From: a virus
Virus record (IMG/VR): IMGVR_UViG_3300009684_000008
Coordinates: 1-34,636 of that record
Strand: one strand, 5' to 3'
DNA length: 34,636 nt
Shown here in pieces: positions 1-6,153 of this stretch. The notes beneath the pieces were generated by a model. That model made no database searches, was not told the origin of the DNA, and saw only the letters and a program-made list of their open reading frames with translations. The number at the start of each line of letters is the position of its first letter. Position 1 is the first letter of the stretch. Position numbers and translations under genes: made by a program.

Positions 1-123
1 AAGATCGCCAGCCTCGTTTGTTGAGGCGGCAGTCCAGACGGTGTTATTCTCGCGGCCAGACCACTGGACAAGCCGGGGGTTGCCACCTGCCCCAAGGGCT
101 ACCAGAAAGCGCTCCTCGGTGAC
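1..123. repeat. Terminal direct repeat, left copy (circular closure)
   Basis: These 123 bases are identical to bases 34514-34636. The reading frame of a virion gene continues through the repeat from either end without a stop or a shift, since 123 is 41 codons. This is the usual sign of a contig that closes into a circle, giving a unit of 34,513 bp. It may be an assembly overlap or true terminal redundancy of a headful-packaged, circularly permuted genome. The sequence alone cannot separate these. Confidence 0.95.
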
Positions 124-657
124 CATCAGGGCGCGGTTACCTGTCGGAGCATTAGCGACTGCCGTGGCCTTGTTGGCGACGTTTAGCGTCCATTCATAAA
201 TCTTGCCGTCGGCATTAGAGCACGCAACGAGCTTCTCACCCCAGTTGTCCAGCGACCAAGTCGTTGCCTCTGTATAGTTGCCATTATCTGGGCGGCTTGT
301 GCCAAAAGCACCAACGCCAAAAAGCCCGCCGCCGAAGCCGGTGTTCGCAGCTGCGGTATCAAGGCCAACCGTCAGGCTAACCGGCGTAATATCAGTGACG
401 GTGCCGGTCGAAGACGCCACAGTCAGCTTGCCATAAGACCCTGCGCCAAGCCACCGATCGCCATTCAGCGCGCGCCAGGTGAGCGCAGCGCGAGGGGTCT
501 GCGTGCCCATAGTGACCCGCGCTTCCCATCCGCCGATCGGGCGCATGGTGCCATCGGTCCAGCGCACCAGGCTGGCATCGTACCAGCGGCCCTGGGCCTG
601 GTACTCAGTGCCATTGCGATAGATGCCTGGCGGAAGACGCAGGGGGACTAGGGGCAT
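1..657 (-). CDS. Stopper/tail-tube-like virion protein, N-terminal part (continues across the contig join)
   Basis: ATG at 657-655 opens a frame that is still open at base 1 (219 codons) and continues at base 34513 down to a stop at 33695, giving a 491-aa protein. The N-terminus (MPLVPLRLPPGIYRNGT, then a GRWYDASLVRW stretch) resembles a protein found next to the adaptor in many podoviruses with SU10/BPP-1-like heads. By position it is probably the stopper or tail-hub protein that closes the neck. That role is inferred from gene order; I see no catalytic motif. It starts four bases after the stop of the fibre-assembly-like gene, so it is cotranscribed with the tail genes. Homologues are structural in related virions as I recall, not checked here. 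Confidence 0.85.
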   Translation of the reverse strand, partial: MPLVPLRLPPGIYRNGTEYQAQGRWYDASLVRWTDGTMRPIGGWEARVTMGTQTPRAALTWRALNGDRWLGAGSYGKLTVASSTGTVTDITPVSLTVGLDTAAANTGFGGGLFGVGAFGTSRPDNGNYTEATTWSLDNWGEKLVACSNADGKIYEWTLNVANKATAVANAPTGNRALMVTEERFLVALGAGGNPRLVQWSGRENNTVWTAASTNEAGDL

Positions 658-660
658 GTA

Positions 661-978
661 CTAGGCCGCCGGATAGGGGAAGCGGGCTTTGATCTCTTCG
701 ACTTTGGCAAGCCATTCAGCCTCAGTCGCTTCCCCGCGCTGTGCCTTGAAGAACAACGGGTCGGCTTCTGCACGGTAGGCTTCTGCCCGTGCGGCTGCTT
801 GCACCTCTTGCGATGGCACATAGGGATGCAGCTCTGTAAAGGTAGAGCCGTCATAAAGCCACTTCGGGCCTACGCCTTCAGGCAGTAAAACCCAGCCTTG
901 CTCTTCGGCAAAACCTTCTTCTGCAAGGACAGCGTTAATAACAATGCCATCAGAGATTACGCCATATGAATTTACCAT
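661..978 (-). CDS. Tail fibre-associated protein, possible fibre assembly chaperone
   Basis: A 105-aa protein whose ATG overlaps the end of the tail-fibre gene (fibre stop at 972-974), so the two are translationally coupled. The C-terminal part (residues about 70-103, with DPLFFKAQRGEATEAEWLAK) is a helical motif often seen in small proteins beside phage tail fibres. The N-terminal half looks like a small beta domain. The role may be fibre folding, or a second tip protein; this is inferred from position. It has none of the well-known Tfa signature that I can identify with confidence. No signal peptide or membrane segment is visible. Confidence 0.7.
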   Translation of the reverse strand: MVNSYGVISDGIVINAVLAEEGFAEEQGWVLLPEGVGPKWLYDGSTFTELHPYVPSQEVQAAARAEAYRAEADPLFFKAQRGEATEAEWLAKVEEIKARFPYPAA

Positions 979-2273
979 GTGTAAACCTCCGCATATCCTG
1001 CTGCGCCAGCGCCGCCAGTGCCACCTTGAAAACTAGTGCGTGCTGAACCGCCGCCGCCTCCGCCGCCACCGGGGAATGCACCAGCGCCGCCATTTCCACC
1101 TTTAATACCTGTGGCAGAACCACCGCCACCACCTCCGCATCCAGCGGCAGTTCCAGCGCCGCCCGCTGTCGGTGCGCTTGCGCTACTTGTCCCCGCTGTT
1201 CCACCACCCACAGTATATGGATAGGCAGATACTCCCCCTGTGCCGCCAGTAGTTAATACGTTTGCACTGGTTTCACCGCCACCGCCCGCACCGCCGCCGC
1301 TACCTTTGGCGCTATGGCCACCACGGCCTCCAATTTGAGTGGATAAACTGCCACTACCACCACCGGCGCCACCATAAAATGCGCCACCGCCCGCACCGCT
1401 GCTGCCACCAGAGCCTGCGTAAAGATTTACGTCTGCCGTACTGGCATTAGACCCCCCGCTCCCCGCACCATCTACGTCTCCACCATTACCGCCACCCGCA
1501 CTCGCAGATGTGCCTAGTGACCCACCCCCCGCAACCAGCAGTGTTCCGAAGGAACTATCACCCCCACTAACGCCAGAGGTTGCGGAAGACCCGCCTGTAC
1601 CCGCCGCCCCGACCGTTACGGAAAGGGTTGCTGGGAGGGCGCTGGCAGCTAAAAATAATTCATAGCAGCCACCTGCACCGCCACCACCGCCACCATATTT
1701 TGCAGTTGAAACTGCCCCGAATTGGCCACCCGCTCCACCGCCACCCGCTCCCCATACACGGACAAGCACGAGTTTTGCACCAGCGGGCTTGGTCCATGTA
1801 CCAGAGGCCGAGAAGGTCTGTGTATTAGCTGCTGGGGCATTAGCCAGCACAAAGGCAGTCGTAGCAATCTGCGTGGTGTTCGTAGCAACCGCAGCGGTCG
1901 GCGCAGTAGGCACACCTGTCAGCGCGGGGCCAGCCAATGCGGCCTTTGCGCCAAGCTGCGTCTGGATGGCAGAGGTGACGCCCGAAACATAGCCAAGCTC
2001 AACGGCTGTCGTGGCGACACCAGCCAGCTTGTTGATCTCTGCCGTAGTCGCCGTGACCCCAGCGAGCTTGTTCAGCTCTGCCCCTGTCACCGTGACGACC
2101 GTTCCGCCAACTTGCCAAAGGCTCGCGGTCAGATTTGGCTTGATTGCAGTCGTGCCATCGAGGAGGTCATCGACCAAATCCGATGTTGCGTTGTACTTGC
2201 CGCCCCAAGTGTCCTGCGATGCGCCGACCTCGATCTTCGTAAGACCAAAGGACGTTGTGGTTGTGTCAGCCAT
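972..2273 (-). CDS. Tail fibre / receptor-binding protein with a polyglycine-rich tip
   Basis: A 433-aa protein in three zones. Residues 1-50 (SFGLTKIEVGASQDTWGGKY) match the virion-attachment start common to many phage fibres. Residues about 62-110 hold degenerate repeats of the ELNKLAGVT type, typical of trimeric fibre shafts, then an ALTGVPTAPTA linker. From about residue 153 a FSASGTWTKPAG motif leads into WGAGGGG and about 250 residues dominated by Gly, Ser, Ala and Thr. Such Gly-rich tips form polyglycine-II helix bundles in the known phage S16 adhesin and bind receptors. Receptor binding is inferred from this likeness. The high Gly content produces long GC-rich shadow frames on the other strand. 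Its partner gene overlaps its end. Confidence 0.87.
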   Translation of the reverse strand: MADTTTTSFGLTKIEVGASQDTWGGKYNATSDLVDDLLDGTTAIKPNLTASLWQVGGTVVTVTGAELNKLAGVTATTAEINKLAGVATTAVELGYVSGVTSAIQTQLGAKAALAGPALTGVPTAPTAAVATNTTQIATTAFVLANAPAANTQTFSASGTWTKPAGAKLVLVRVWGAGGGGAGGQFGAVSTAKYGGGGGGAGGCYELFLAASALPATLSVTVGAAGTGGSSATSGVSGGDSSFGTLLVAGGGSLGTSASAGGGNGGDVDGAGSGGSNASTADVNLYAGSGGSSGAGGGAFYGGAGGGSGSLSTQIGGRGGHSAKGSGGGAGGGGETSANVLTTGGTGGVSAYPYTVGGGTAGTSSASAPTAGGAGTAAGCGGGGGGSATGIKGGNGGAGAFPGGGGGGGGSARTSFQGGTGGAGAAGYAEVYTW

Positions 2274-2345
2274 GCTTCACCCCATGAGAATTGATGGCAG
2301 TATAAACCTTTGCACGCCCCACTGATACCTGACGGCCCTGGCGCA

Positions 2346-2972
2346 TCACTGTGGCCCCCGGTTCTTCAGCCGAAGGCCCGTGCCGCTATAGCGCTGCTCG
2401 TCGGACGAGGCGTTGAGGCCATCGAGCGCAGACTGATAAAGCCCTGCCCAGATTGGCGCACGCTGGTCATCTTTGAGGTAAGGCGCAGACTGAACCAGTG
2501 CGCCATAGAGATAGAGATCAGGGCTCAAGGTCAGGAGCCAGTTTGTCGGCGCCGCCGTGGTAAGCGCCGGAACGCTGGCCAGATAAACGAGTTCTGCCGA
2601 ATAGGAGATCGCGGGCGCGGGGAATAGTTCGATCTGACCGCCGGTGATTGCATAGAGCTCCGGGCGACCAGATCCGACAGACGAAGTGCTGCGTTGATCG
2701 GCAATGTCTGCCACTGATGCCAAGCGGATCGGCTGATCCCTGCCGTCGATGTTTAGCGAGAGGCTGACGGTGCTGTTCCAATCGACTGGCAGCGCTGTGA
2801 AGCGGCTGGCAAAGGGCGCAGTGCTGCGCATCTCCATCCGCCAGTGCTTTAAACGGCGGCTGATGTCAGCCTCTGCCAGCGAGATGAAGGTTGGAACCAC
2901 TGCCGCGAGATCATCACGGTTCAGCCAATCAGAGACAGCCGTCTTCAGATCTGAATAGGTGGAGATGCTCAC
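2346..2972 (-). CDS. Head-tail adaptor protein (SU10/P22 gp4-like position)
   Basis: A 208-aa protein starting at GTG 2972, overlapping by four bases (GTGA) the stop of a 26-aa leader-like frame. The N-terminus (YSDLKTAVSDWLNRDDLAAVVPTFISLAEADISRRLK) is characteristic of the small alpha-helical adaptor that docks on the portal in podoviruses with SU10-like heads. The middle (residues about 95-125, with GRPELYAITGGQIELFPAP) is the beta part seen in the same family. It lies downstream of capsid and decoration genes and upstream of the fibre gene, as expected for neck assembly. Assigned by motif and order. Confidence 0.82.
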   Translation of the reverse strand: MSISTYSDLKTAVSDWLNRDDLAAVVPTFISLAEADISRRLKHWRMEMRSTAPFASRFTALPVDWNSTVSLSLNIDGRDQPIRLASVADIADQRSTSSVGSGRPELYAITGGQIELFPAPAISYSAELVYLASVPALTTAAPTNWLLTLSPDLYLYGALVQSAPYLKDDQRAPIWAGLYQSALDGLNASSDEQRYSGTGLRLKNRGPQ

Positions 2973-3049
2973 CGCTTGCCCCTCTTCATGGAAGCTGGTG
3001 CCACCACTGCTATAATGACGATCGTGCGGAGTGCATTTCTAAGCATCAT
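2969..3049 (-). CDS. Tiny membrane-type peptide (26 aa) coupled to the adaptor gene
   Basis: ATG ATG at 3049-3044 opens a 26-codon frame (MMLRNALRTIVIIAVVAPAS, then MKRGKR) ending at TGA 2971-2969. A GAGG sequence lies 3-6 bases before the two ATGs, a good ribosome-binding site. The stop overlaps the GTG of the adaptor gene by four bases, so ribosomes finishing here could restart there. Residues 9-18 are strongly hydrophobic and both ends are basic, so it could span or touch a membrane. It may be a real peptide or simply a coupling leader. I do not recognise it. Confidence 0.5.
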   Translation of the reverse strand: MMLRNALRTIVIIAVVAPASMKRGKR

Positions 3050-3054
3050 GGGCC

Positions 3055-3414
3055 TCAAGCGTGAGTGAAGCTGGTATTCAGCATGAATGCGGTCTGGATC
3101 GTCGCGCCATTGGTATAGACGGCGCGGTAATAACGGGTCGTGATCGGCACAGAGAGGATCACTGCAGCATTGGCCGCAACTGCCTGGTCTGCGCTCGATC
3201 GCCGCCAGGTCGTGGCATCATTGGAGCATTCGATCCTCAAGGTTCCAGCCTGGTCGGCGAATGCCATCACGTTAAATGCGCTGTAGCTTGTCTGTTTAAT
3301 GCCGACATCGCAGCCGATATCGCGCATGGTGCCAGTAAGCACCGCAGCGCCAGCTAGGGGTGTGACAGTATCATTCCAGAAGACATTGTTCTGGGCAACT
3401 CGAGTGGTGGACAT
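3055..3414 (-). CDS. Probable capsid decoration / beta-sandwich virion protein
   Basis: A 119-aa protein with the look of an all-beta fold: alternating hydrophobic strands, a DQAGTLRIECSNDATTWRR stretch near residues 54-72 and TRYYRAVYTNGATIQTAF near residues 92-109. Similar small domains occur in phage virion proteins that coat capsids. In BPP-1 a jelly-roll cement protein is encoded just after the capsid gene, the same neighbourhood as here. Decoration of the capsid is therefore my best guess, inferred from fold type and order. An adhesin-like carbohydrate-binding role is the main alternative. It is packed between a 100-aa gene ending one base upstream and the tiny peptide downstream. Confidence 0.65.
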   Translation of the reverse strand: MSTTRVAQNNVFWNDTVTPLAGAAVLTGTMRDIGCDVGIKQTSYSAFNVMAFADQAGTLRIECSNDATTWRRSSADQAVAANAAVILSVPITTRYYRAVYTNGATIQTAFMLNTSFTHA

Positions 3415-3415
3415 A

Positions 3416-3718
3416 TCAGACCCCTTTGATCCTGAATGCGGCGAAGTCGCCGTCTAACAACTTGCGGTTGCAGTATAGCGCAAATTCGTGTGTTCCGATC
3501 CCAGCGCCACATTCCTTCGACCATTCCTCGGCCAGGGTGAACGGGATCGAACCGACCTTGCGCCACGCCGCATCGCCGAACATCCGGGGCATAAGCTCTG
3601 CCTCGACCCTATTCTGCTCAATCAGAGATTTGACATTCTGCGAGCGCACGATGCGCAGCTTGCCATCATCCTCGATCATCCGCTCATGGATGCCGCTGAA
3701 CTGATCGAAGGTCTTCAT
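3416..3718 (-). CDS. Small conserved head-region protein (100 aa), function unknown
   Basis: The ATG at 3718-3716 directly follows the TAA of the upstream 53-aa gene (TAAATG), so translation is coupled. The 100-aa product is mixed alpha/beta with no signal or membrane segment. It includes a QNVKSLIEQNR helix near residues 27-37 and a WRKVGSIPFTLAEEW stretch near residues 52-66. Proteins of this size and pattern sit between the capsid and adaptor genes in related podoviruses, as I recall. Its place suggests a head-completion or minor capsid role, which is inference only. Confidence 0.7.
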   Translation of the reverse strand: MKTFDQFSGIHERMIEDDGKLRIVRSQNVKSLIEQNRVEAELMPRMFGDAAWRKVGSIPFTLAEEWSKECGAGIGTHEFALYCNRKLLDGDFAAFRIKGV

Positions 3719-3880
3719 TTACTTAGCCACGCGGGCACTGATGAAAGCTACAACTGGGTCAGCCAAGCCTGCATCAATCATAATCTGGCCATCAGCATCA
3801 GAGCACTCAACTACGGCCCCAAGGGCCTGCGGGGCATTGTTGACCCACGGCTCGCGATCACTTGTGATCTTGATTTTCAT
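3719..3880 (-). CDS. Small protein after the capsid gene (53 aa), function unknown
   Basis: ATG at 3880-3878 is preceded by a strong ribosome-binding site (AGGAGACCTAGA then ATG). The 53-codon frame begins MKIKITSDREPWVNNAPQAL and ends ...ISARVAK at TAA 3721-3719, abutting the next ATG. A small domain with such a basic beta-strand start followed by an acidic ECSDADGQI turn is common just after major capsid genes. It could be a minor head or decoration protein. That is inferred from place. The clean start signal, tight spacing and matching strand make it a real gene despite its size. Confidence 0.75.
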   Translation of the reverse strand: MKIKITSDREPWVNNAPQALGAVVECSDADGQIMIDAGLADPVVAFISARVAK

Positions 3881-3940
3881 TCTAGGTCTCCTGTGGAGAG
3901 GCCACCCCAGAAGGGATGGCCCGTTATTAGATCGCTAGGA

Positions 3941-4915
3941 TCAGAGCGCGCCGTTGATGTCGGCGACGACGCCGTGAGCCTTGGAGCTATCGACCTGCAG
4001 GCCGTATTCCACGGCAATCAGGCGGCGCTCGGCGTGGCCGGTTTTAGCCAGCGGGGTCTGCGTGGTGCGCGAGAGGTAAGCGACCTTGGCGTAAGCCGGA
4101 TCGATTACCAGAACGTCGCGTGCGCGGCTCCAGCGGCTCGGTACAATCGTCAACTGCCCAAAATCGCTGACATAAATATCAATCGCCGCCGACAAGGTCT
4201 TTGTCGCAGTCATGTCTTGATATTTGGTGGCCGAGCCGGTGAAGGCTGAGCTGATCTTCTGCTTGACCAAGGAACCACACAGAACCAGCGAAGGCTCAGC
4301 GCCGTTATTCCAGCATGATGCGATCACCGTCTTCAACATGTCCTCGGTGAGGGCACGAAGAGTGCCATCAGTGCCGATCGCATTGACGTAGCCAGTGGTT
4401 GTGCCAGATAGCGTCGGGTTAGTGCCAGAAACGCCTCGAGACACGTTGTCCTTCAAGAAGGCAGGCAAACCGGCAGTCGCGCGGGCAGTGCCTGCAGCGC
4501 CAGCATTGGCGGCCACGTTGTCGAGCAACATGGTTTCCATGTCGCGCTTCAGCTCTTTGAGCTTATACGCAATCTGCTTTGCCAAGGTTTGAGCATCGCC
4601 TGCGCCATTGACGGCGTCAGCTGTCGAGGACACTTCGACCACCTTGTCAGACAACTGCGTGTAGTTGCCCATGCGGTTCGTGTTGGTGGCTGCATCGTTG
4701 CCGGGGGCTGCTTCGCCTTCCAGAACGCGGTTGGAGCTGTCCGGGCTTGCCAGATCAACGGTGGCCCACTCAAAGTAGGTGTTGACCGCCGTCTTGGAGC
4801 CAACAGCCGAAAGGAAGGGGCTGTCGGTGGGCGAGAGCGAGATCAGCGCGTCCTGAAGATCCTCGCGGATCGTCTTGACGTCGTAGGTTTTGTTCGTATT
4901 GGCGTTTACGGCCAT
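3941..4915 (-). CDS. Major capsid protein (SU10/BPP-1-type HK97 fold)
   Basis: A 324-aa protein. The start region (residues about 15-40: TIREDLQDALISLSPTDSPFLS) is the signature of the SU10-type capsid family (once DUF5309), followed by FEWATVDLASP and a VLEGEAAPG loop typical of the E-loop region. The A-domain part (residues about 220-300) ends with the R-x-L-I-A-V-E-Y-G-L motif. The length is close to the BPP-1 capsid protein (about 330 aa). It follows the scaffold gene by three bases, the classic scaffold-capsid order. Hundreds of copies would form the icosahedral shell. No protease gene is seen, so the scaffold is probably released intact or degraded otherwise. Confidence 0.92.
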   Translation of the reverse strand: MAVNANTNKTYDVKTIREDLQDALISLSPTDSPFLSAVGSKTAVNTYFEWATVDLASPDSSNRVLEGEAAPGNDAATNTNRMGNYTQLSDKVVEVSSTADAVNGAGDAQTLAKQIAYKLKELKRDMETMLLDNVAANAGAAGTARATAGLPAFLKDNVSRGVSGTNPTLSGTTTGYVNAIGTDGTLRALTEDMLKTVIASCWNNGAEPSLVLCGSLVKQKISSAFTGSATKYQDMTATKTLSAAIDIYVSDFGQLTIVPSRWSRARDVLVIDPAYAKVAYLSRTTQTPLAKTGHAERRLIAVEYGLQVDSSKAHGVVADINGAL

Positions 4916-4918
4916 GGT

Positions 4919-5911
4919 CTATCCTAACAGGAATTTCGCAACGTCATCGACGCTGCCGGTTGACTTCATCCGCGCGCGGTTCTTTTGGTCAGAAGTCCTG
5001 CTGCTGTCAGTTTCAGTCCGCTTTGCACCGGGCCGCACCATCGGGCGGTTTACCTGTGCCACCTTCTCCTGCATGGATGCCTTGCCAGCCATAAGCTGGC
5101 GGTAGCGCATCGCGTCATGCAGCACCTGGACATGCCTGGCGTCCGATACCTGGTTCAGCTCGTCGGCTGAAAAGCCGTAGACCTGATTGCCTGTCTCGAT
5201 CAGCTTTGCCTTGAGATCGCCTGCCTTCTTGGCGTCGGCGAAGTCAGGAATGCGCTGCGTCAGCAGCTGCGCCTGCTCGGACAAGTAAATGCCGTGCGCT
5301 TGCGCTTGCTGCTCTGACTGATGATACTGCAAATAGGCTTGGTGCTGGGCCAAGGCTTGGCTCTGCTCCATGTTGTCCCGGTAAGCGGCATCTTCTTCGA
5401 GGTATCGGATGGGGTCCGTCTTGAGGAGCTCTCGCGACGGGGGTTTTGCGGAAACATTCGCAGCAAATTGCTGCTGAACGACAGCAAGAGACTGAGCCAA
5501 TTGGGCGCGCTCTTGTGTTAGTGCATGGTAAGTGGCTTCATTTTCCTTGCGGATCTCAGCCGTCTCTTGCATGCGCTTTTGGATGTAGCCTTGGCCTGCG
5601 AATGACCGCTTAAGGTCGTCGAGGGTAACCTCCTGCTCCTGACCGTCTACTTTGACGCGGTGCTTGGTTTGTGGTGCCTCTTCGCCGTCAGTCTCGTCGC
5701 CATTAGTTTCATCCGTATCAGCGGCTTCTTCACCGCTGTCGTCACCATCAGAAGCGTCATCTTCAGGTGCAGCATCGTCGGCTTGCGTTTCCGCGTCAGC
5801 CTCTGCCGCATCGTCCTTGGCGTTCTTTCGGCCATCATCTTCGTTAATGAAGAGTGAATTCGCGACGCTGTCGATATCGCCAGCGCTCAGATCTTGGTCA
5901 GGGGTCGTCAT
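4919..5911 (-). CDS. Scaffolding protein
   Basis: A 330-aa protein between portal-side and capsid genes. Residues about 24-82 are highly acidic (long runs of D, E and A), then a KHRVKVDGQEQEVTLDDLKR domain at about residues 83-103, which is a common entry motif of phage scaffolds. Residues about 105-220 are Gln/Ala-rich coiled-coil helices. The basic C-terminal third (RPMVRPGAKRTETDSSR region, then VDDVAKFLLG) would bind the capsid floor, as in P22 gp8. It guides assembly of the procapsid and leaves before DNA fills the head. Role assigned by composition and position. It overlaps the upstream 81-aa gene by four bases. Confidence 0.88.
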   Translation of the reverse strand: MTTPDQDLSAGDIDSVANSLFINEDDGRKNAKDDAAEADAETQADDAAPEDDASDGDDSGEEAADTDETNGDETDGEEAPQTKHRVKVDGQEQEVTLDDLKRSFAGQGYIQKRMQETAEIRKENEATYHALTQERAQLAQSLAVVQQQFAANVSAKPPSRELLKTDPIRYLEEDAAYRDNMEQSQALAQHQAYLQYHQSEQQAQAHGIYLSEQAQLLTQRIPDFADAKKAGDLKAKLIETGNQVYGFSADELNQVSDARHVQVLHDAMRYRQLMAGKASMQEKVAQVNRPMVRPGAKRTETDSSRTSDQKNRARMKSTGSVDDVAKFLLG

Positions 5912-6153
5912 TGCGGTGCCACCTTGGTTTGACGCCGATCGAAGACCATGCCGTCATCGATGAAAGATGAAAGCCGAGCCTCAAGGGCATCGAGCGACCA
6001 CATGATGTGGCGCGCTTCAGTTACTGCTTCGACGGGCCCGTGGCCGACGAAGACCTTCACCTGATCCTCTCGCAGCCCATCAATGGCGTCCCGGAACACC
6101 GGGTCAGCCAGAAGGTTGCGGGCCTGTGCGGCCTTGTTCCTGATATCCATCAC
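5908..6153 (-). CDS. Small helical protein between portal and scaffold (81 aa)
   Basis: ATG at 6153 overlaps the portal stop by four bases and its own stop overlaps the scaffold start by four bases, so it is tightly coupled to both. The product looks all-helical: an N-terminal IRNKAAQARNLLADPVFRDAIDGL helix pair (written here in part) and a C-terminal EARLSSFIDDG helix. Small helical proteins at this place are frequent in podoviruses of this head type. Their function is unknown to me; a portal or scaffold cofactor is possible. No catalytic motif, signal peptide or metal-binding residues are seen. Confidence 0.72.
   Translation of the reverse strand: MMDIRNKAAQARNLLADPVFRDAIDGLREDQVKVFVGHGPVEAVTEARHIMWSLDALEARLSSFIDDGMVFDRRQTKVAPQ

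Noticed and set aside
1-123. Terminal repeat as an insertion sequence or transposon end
   Set aside because: It lies inside a virion gene frame, has no inverted ends, and is explained by circular closure.
3488-4249. 253-codon plus-strand frame
   Set aside because: It lies opposite the capsid gene and two clearly coupled small genes, with composition typical of antisense shadows.
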